Origin: Chitinophagaceae bacterium
GTDB lineage: Bacteria; Bacteroidota; Bacteroidia; Chitinophagales; Chitinophagaceae
Reading direction: 5' to 3'
Assembly (NCBI GenBank): GCA_030151745.1
Contig: JASLDA010000322.1
Location: forward strand, 1 to 9,480
Length of the DNA: 9,480 nucleotides
A program made the translations under genes and the position numbers. Below the pieces are notes generated by a model. That model was not told the DNA's origin, searched no databases, and saw only the letters and a program-made list of their open reading frames with translations. The stretch's first letter is position 1. Every line of letters begins with the position of its first letter. Shown piece after piece: positions 6,023-9,480 of the stretch.

Positions 6023-7591
6023 TTGCCTTCCACCATACAGCTGGGCAACGGTGGGTTGACGCTTGAAGCGCTCAACCAGATCGTTGTCGAGCACGCCCCG
6101 ATCGCGCTAAGCGAAGCTGCTCTCAACGAGGTGCGGCGCTCGCATGAATTTCTTGTCGGCTTCAGCCAGGACAAGCTCATCTACGGCATCAACACCGGCT
6201 TCGGCCCGATGGCGCAGTACCGCATCCCGGACGAGGACCGCGAAGCCCTGCAGTACAACCTGATACGCAGCCACAGCTCCGGCATGGGCAGGCTGCTGAC
6301 CCCGCTGCAGATGCGCGCCACGATGCTGGCCCGCCTCAATACCATGCTGCTGGGCTACAGCGGGGTGCACCCCGGGCTCGTCACCCTGATGGTGGACCTG
6401 ATCAATGCGAAGGCCTATCCCTGCATCTACGCGCATGGCGGCGTCGGGGCTTCCGGCGACCTGGTGCAGCTCGCGCATCTCGCGCTGGGCCTGATCGGAG
6501 AAGGCGAGATGTGGCATGAAGGCCAGGTGCGGCCCGCCGCGGACCTGTACCGGGAGCTCGGCCTGAAGCCGCTGAAGATCCAGCTCCGCGAGGGCCTCGG
6601 CCTGCTCAACGGCACCTCCTGTATGACCGGCATCGGCGCAATGAACGTGCTGCACGCGCGCAAGCTGCTGACGGGCGGCATCCTGTTCTCCATGATGGTG
6701 AACGAGATCATGGAGGCCTATGACGACCACTTCTCCGAGGAGCTGAACGGCGTGAAGCTGCACCCCGGCCAGCAGATCGTGGCCGGAAGCATGCGCGCGA
6801 TCGCCCGCAAGAGCGGGCTCATGCGCAAGCGCCATGAGCACCTCTACCAGCGCAAGGTAACCGAGGACGTGCTGGAAGACAAGGTGCAGGAATATTACAG
6901 CCTGCGCTGTGTGCCGCAGATCCTGGGACCGGTATACGATACGGTGGAGTACACCTCGAAGGTCATCACCAACGAGCTGAACAGCGTCAACGACAACCCG
7001 GTGATCGACTATCGCAGCGAGAAGGTGCTTCACGGCGGCAATTTCCACGGCGATTATATCGCGCTGGAAATGGATAAGCTGAAGATCGCCGTGACCAAGC
7101 TTTCCATGCTGGCGGAGCGCCAGCTGAACTTCGTGCTGAATCCTGCGCTGAACAAGAAGCTGCCGCCCTTCGCGAACGCAGGCCGCCTGGGACTCAACTT
7201 CGGCGTGCAGGGAATGCAGTATCCGGCCGTGAGCAATGTGGCCGAGAACCAGGCCCTGAGCACACCCCTGTATATCCACAGCATCCCGAACAACAACGAT
7301 AACCAGGACATCGTGAGCATGGGCACCAACGCGGCTTCTGCCTGCGCCCGAGTGATCGAGAATTCCTTCGAAGTGCTGTCGGTGCATGCGCTGGCCCTCG
7401 TGCAGGCCATCGGCATGCGCGGGATCCAGGACCGCCTCTCGCCCGCCACCCGCTGGATGTGGGACGAGCTCAGCAAGCTGGCCCCGCCCTTTACGGAAGA
7501 CTATCCCTCCACGCCCCGCCTTCACGCCATCAAAGGCTGGCTCATGGAAACGGAAGTAGGGGAGAAAATGAAAAAGCTGCTGGGCTGGTAG
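6023..7591 (+). CDS. Aromatic amino acid (probably tyrosine) ammonia-lyase, HAL/TAL/PAL family
   Basis: A 522-residue MIO-dependent lyase, predicted to deaminate L-tyrosine to 4-coumarate. Automatic annotation may call it HutH. The MIO prosthetic group should form from Ala143-Ser144-Gly145 in GGVGASGDLVQLAHLAL. Other active-site features are Tyr54 in IYGINTGFGPMAQYRI, NGTS with Asn196, YSLRCVPQ with Tyr292 and Arg295, and NFHGDY (340-345). NNNDNQDIVSMGTN has Gln428-Asp429, as in TAL/PAL; histidine-specific enzymes have QE here, which favours an aromatic substrate. The selectivity segment is RSHSSG with His84. From memory the protein closely resembles the characterised Flavobacterium johnsoniae TAL. 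The start is TTG at 6023: no ATG or GTG lies in frame between the upstream stop and there, and the next ATG would remove Tyr54. It follows the methyltransferase stop by 30 bases, consistent with co-transcription. Confidence 0.93.
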   Translation: MPSTIQLGNGGLTLEALNQIVVEHAPIALSEAALNEVRRSHEFLVGFSQDKLIYGINTGFGPMAQYRIPDEDREALQYNLIRSHSSGMGRLLTPLQMRATMLARLNTMLLGYSGVHPGLVTLMVDLINAKAYPCIYAHGGVGASGDLVQLAHLALGLIGEGEMWHEGQVRPAADLYRELGLKPLKIQLREGLGLLNGTSCMTGIGAMNVLHARKLLTGGILFSMMVNEIMEAYDDHFSEELNGVKLHPGQQIVAGSMRAIARKSGLMRKRHEHLYQRKVTEDVLEDKVQEYYSLRCVPQILGPVYDTVEYTSKVITNELNSVNDNPVIDYRSEKVLHGGNFHGDYIALEMDKLKIAVTKLSMLAERQLNFVLNPALNKKLPPFANAGRLGLNFGVQGMQYPAVSNVAENQALSTPLYIHSIPNNNDNQDIVSMGTNAASACARVIENSFEVLSVHALALVQAIGMRGIQDRLSPATRWMWDELSKLAPPFTEDYPSTPRLHAIKGWLMETEVGEKMKKLLGW

Positions 7592-7599
7592 AAAAACAG

Positions 7600-7683
7600 G
7601 ATTTGCACGATTGACGGATCAGCCATGTCCGCTCAACCGTGAGCTCCTTTCTGATATGGCTAATCCTTTAATCCTGAAAAATC
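7600..7683. repeat. Long imperfect palindrome filling the lyase-fabG spacer
   Basis: The inner arms 7616-7629 and 7653-7666 pair over 14 positions with one mismatch and one G-T wobble. The outer flanks 7600-7615 and 7667-7683 continue pairing at about three quarters of positions. Inside the loop, GCTCA (7631-7635) pairs with TGAGC (7640-7644) around ACCG. The arms carry repeated GGATT / AATCC words with a 7-8 bp rhythm. No T-tract follows, so this is not an intrinsic terminator. It resembles a palindromic extragenic repeat; as RNA it could fold between two genes of one transcript. Confidence 0.7.
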
Positions 7684-7693
7684 GAGGTTCTTC

Positions 7694-8419
7694 ATGTTTG
7701 CTCTGATTACCGGTGGTTCCCGTGGCATTGGCCGTGCGATTTGCGTAAGGCTGGCGCAGCAGGGCTATGATATCCTGGTCAATTACAAAGGAAATGCGGC
7801 CGCAGCTGCCGAAACCGTCGCGCTGGTGGAGGCGGAAGGCCGGAAAGCAGAAGCCATCTGCTTCGACGTCGCCAAGACTTCGGAAGTGCAGTCCGTGCTC
7901 GGCGCCTGGCAGGAAGCGCACCCGGAGGAGCGGATCGAGGTGCTGGTGAACAACGCCGGCATCCGCCAGGACACGCTGCTGATGAGCATGACCGGCGATC
8001 AGTGGAGCTCCGTGCTGGATACATCCCTGGGCGGCATGTATGCCGTCACGAAGCAGGTCCTGAACCAGATGCTGCTCTCGCGTTACGGGCGCATCATCAA
8101 TATCGTCAGTCTCAGCGGGCTCAAGGGCATGCCGGGCCAGGTGAATTATTCGGCCGCAAAGGGCGGGATGATCGCCGCGACCAAGGCCCTGGCCCAGGAG
8201 ATCGCGAAGCGCAACATCACCGTCAATGCGATAGCCCCGGGCTTCATCAGGACGGATATGACCGAGGAGCTGAACGAGAAGGAGCTCGCGAAGATGATCC
8301 CCGCGCAGCGCTTCGGTACGGCGGAGGAAGTCGCTGCCGTAGCGGCTTTCCTGGCCTCCAAGGAGGCCGGGTACATCACGGGGCAGGTGATAAGCGTTAA
8401 CGGCGGGCTTTATAGCTGA
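7694..8419 (+). CDS. fabG: 3-oxoacyl-[ACP] reductase, FabG-type short-chain dehydrogenase
   Basis: A 241-residue classical SDR predicted to reduce beta-ketoacyl-ACP with NADPH in the cytoplasm. The nucleotide-binding motif TGGSRGIG is at 6-13, NNAG at 86-89, and the catalytic Ser139, Tyr152 and Lys156 lie in IVSLSG and YSAAK. The end, YITGQVISVNGGLYS, is typical of FabG. At the fourth position of the tetrad (Asn110 in E. coli FabG, motif TNL) this protein has Ser111 in DTSL. In its context, third after a methyltransferase and an ammonia-lyase, it most likely acts in aryl-polyene / flexirubin chain assembly rather than housekeeping fatty-acid synthesis. The ATG at 7694 gives the expected short N-terminus. 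It is 102 bases downstream of the lyase, across a long palindrome. No T-tailed terminator follows it before the convergent gene. Confidence 0.93.
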   Translation: MFALITGGSRGIGRAICVRLAQQGYDILVNYKGNAAAAAETVALVEAEGRKAEAICFDVAKTSEVQSVLGAWQEAHPEERIEVLVNNAGIRQDTLLMSMTGDQWSSVLDTSLGGMYAVTKQVLNQMLLSRYGRIINIVSLSGLKGMPGQVNYSAAKGGMIAATKALAQEIAKRNITVNAIAPGFIRTDMTEELNEKELAKMIPAQRFGTAEEVAAVAAFLASKEAGYITGQVISVNGGLYS

Positions 8420-8426
8420 ATGGAGG

Positions 8427-8578
8427 GGCTCTTAGCTTATACAGAGCCGGCTAGGTGATGGTCGAATGGGTCGGCTCTACAGTACCGGCCTGCAGTATCG
8501 CCTTGCTCGTAATGGGCTTCCCGCATTCGTATGCCCCGGGCGCCGGCCCGGGGCCTGGCTATTACGCGCTCGTAGCGC
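8427..8578. other. Hairpin-rich convergent spacer between fabG and the hypothetical gene
   Basis: Between the fabG stop (8419) and the convergent gene end (8635) are several inverted repeats. AGAGCC (8443-8448) can pair with GGCTCT either upstream (8427-8432) or downstream (8473-8478), giving exclusive alternatives. CCCCGGGC (8534-8541) and GCCCGGGG (8546-8553) form an 8-bp GC stem with a GCCG loop, enclosed by CGTAAT (8508-8513) and ATTACG (8561-8566). GCGCT and AGCGC (8566-8578) form a small hairpin. None has a T-tract. A 44-codon plus-strand ORF (8458-8592) and a minus-strand frame interrupted by tandem stops also occupy this DNA; neither has clear support as a gene. Confidence 0.5.
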
Positions 8579-8634
8579 CCGACACTACATAGGCCTTCGC
8601 GTTACCGCTGCTTAAGCCGTTTCCCTGTCAGGGA

Positions 8635-9366
8635 TCAGCCTACTATTCCGAAAGCGGCTCCTTCTGCGAGTGCTTCCACGCTGCCGTTAGCTTCGGCGAA
8701 GAATTGCACGCCTATGCCTACCATCATCACCCGGCCTTCGACGATCGGGATCCTGCATTCCAGCTTCAGGTCGATGCCGACGGGGCTTTTGAGCAGGAGG
8801 GCGCTTTGAGCTCCGTCCTGCTCCGCGATCTTGTTCGGGAAGTCCAGGCTCATGCCTACGATGCTGATCTGTGCGTGCGTGGCATTGGCCGGCCAGCCGA
8901 GATCACGCTTGGGCTGAAGGCCGGGCATGCTGATCGTGAGCAGCCCCTCCGGGGTGGTGCTGCCGCCCACCTGCGCCCAGAACGAGCGGGCCAGCGGCCG
9001 GTCCCTGATCCATTCGAAGCGTTTCAGCGGCGCAATATTCTCGGGCATGACCTGTCGCTCTCCGGCCGGGTGCGTCTTGTCCTCGCGGATGATCTCTCCC
9101 ATCACCTTGCTGAGCCGCGCATGGGTTTCGCCGTCGCCTGCATAAGGGCAATACGCCTTGACCGCGTTGCGGATCAGCCCGGAGGCGGAGCCGGCCCGGC
9201 CGAATTCGGAGCCTGCCGCCCGGGACCGCTCGAAGGCGGCCTCGTTCATCACGCGTTCCCGGTTCAGGTTCCCCTTACGGCGGACCAGGTTGCCGTATTT
9301 CGTCTTATAGTAAACCAGGTCGCCGATGGCGCCTTCGATCGGTATGGAACCAGATTGCTTGGCCAT
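8635..9366 (-). CDS. Hypothetical protein, MAKQ-type Bacteroidota family
   Basis: A 243-residue protein of unknown function. It begins MAKQSGSIPIEGAIGDLVYY, followed by KTKYGNLVRRKG and a basic, Arg-rich segment ending in SEFGRAGSASGLIRNAV (about 53-69). I recognise this opening (MAKQ, a glycine-bearing strand, YKTK, then FxR...GSEFGRA) as recurring in uncharacterised Bacteroidota proteins, but know no assigned function. There is no signal peptide, membrane segment or recognisable catalytic motif. The C-terminal half looks beta-rich, with alternating hydrophobic stretches such as AQISIVGMSLDF and VMMVGIGVQFF. The start ATG is at 9366, 26 bases after a perfect -7 element, so it seems to have its own promoter. 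It faces fabG tail-to-tail, so it is not part of the pigment-like trio and marks its downstream limit. Confidence 0.8.
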   Translation of the reverse strand: MAKQSGSIPIEGAIGDLVYYKTKYGNLVRRKGNLNRERVMNEAAFERSRAAGSEFGRAGSASGLIRNAVKAYCPYAGDGETHARLSKVMGEIIREDKTHPAGERQVMPENIAPLKRFEWIRDRPLARSFWAQVGGSTTPEGLLTISMPGLQPKRDLGWPANATHAQISIVGMSLDFPNKIAEQDGAQSALLLKSPVGIDLKLECRIPIVEGRVMMVGIGVQFFAEANGSVEALAEGAAFGIVG

Positions 9367-9392
9367 GAAGTGAGTTTGTATAGTCGTTGGGG

Positions 9393-9400
9393 CAAAGATA
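9393..9400 (-). promoter_or_regulatory. Bacteroidota -7 promoter element (TATCTTTG) for the hypothetical gene
   Basis: On the minus strand TATCTTTG matches the consensus TAnnTTTG perfectly and is followed by CCC, exactly as at 1388-1398. It lies 26 bases before the ATG at 9366. No clear TTG-type -33 element is visible at the expected distance upstream. Confidence 0.6.
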
Positions 9401-9480
9401 GATCACCCATTCTACCCCCACCTGAGACGGAGCCTTCCCCGGAAGGGTTGGCCGGCCGAAGAAAGGAGCTTCCGGTGCCG

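Noticed and set aside
6107..7525. A 472-codon open frame antisense to the ammonia-lyase
   Set aside because: The sense strand has a complete MIO lyase with all catalytic motifs. The antisense translation is His/Ala/Val-rich and matches nothing recognisable.
8534..8553. The GC hairpin after fabG as an intrinsic terminator
   Set aside because: The stem is strong but no run of T follows on either strand, so intrinsic termination is not supported.
9421..9480. A riboswitch-like GC-rich hairpin segment at the right edge
   Set aside because: CCTTCC/GGAAGG and GGCCGGCC pair locally, but no cobalamin, TPP or SAM riboswitch core could be matched and the segment is cut by the window end.

Overview
The window looks like chromosomal DNA from a GC-rich member of the Bacteroidota, probably a Chitinophaga- or Cytophaga-like lineage. 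The evidence is protein style (a DnaK ending in EEVK, an ArgS with the SSPNTNKPLHFGH signature, a tyrosine ammonia-lyase very like the flexirubin-associated enzyme of Flavobacterium), two perfect TAnnTTTG -7 promoter elements, no obvious Shine-Dalgarno sequences, and short tandem 7-8 bp repeats between genes. The genus cannot be fixed from the sequence alone.

Layout. (1) Positions 1-1102, minus strand: the N-terminal 367 codons of arginyl-tRNA synthetase (argS), cut by the window edge. (2) 1103-1417: a divergent intergenic region with an octamer repeat tract and a promoter. (3) 1418-2473: a predicted lipoprotein, closed by a strong intrinsic terminator. (4) 2728-4620: dnaK, apparently monocistronic, with a terminator on each side. 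(5) 4682-4854: two heptamer repeat tracts. (6) 4877-8419: a co-directional trio, an OMT-fold methyltransferase, a tyrosine/aromatic ammonia-lyase and a FabG-type reductase. (7) 8420-8634: a hairpin-rich convergent spacer. (8) 8635-9366, minus strand: a Bacteroidota hypothetical protein starting MAKQ, with its own promoter.

The trio is the most interesting part. Methyltransferase, ammonia-lyase and FabG in this order is what I recall from flexirubin / aryl-polyene pigment clusters. There the lyase makes 4-coumarate as the aryl starter, a methyltransferase decorates the ring, and FabG reduces beta-keto groups during polyene extension. No ketosynthase, dehydratase, acyl carrier protein or dialkylresorcinol gene lies beside it here, so this is either a detached head-group module or the edge of a split cluster. 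Methyltransferase and FabG each carry a substitution at a textbook catalytic position (His to Asp, Asn to Ser). The lyase must start at a TTG codon. The lyase-fabG spacer is almost filled by one long imperfect palindrome. I found no CRISPR, tRNA, rRNA, transposase, phage or defence gene, and no clearly novel multi-gene system.
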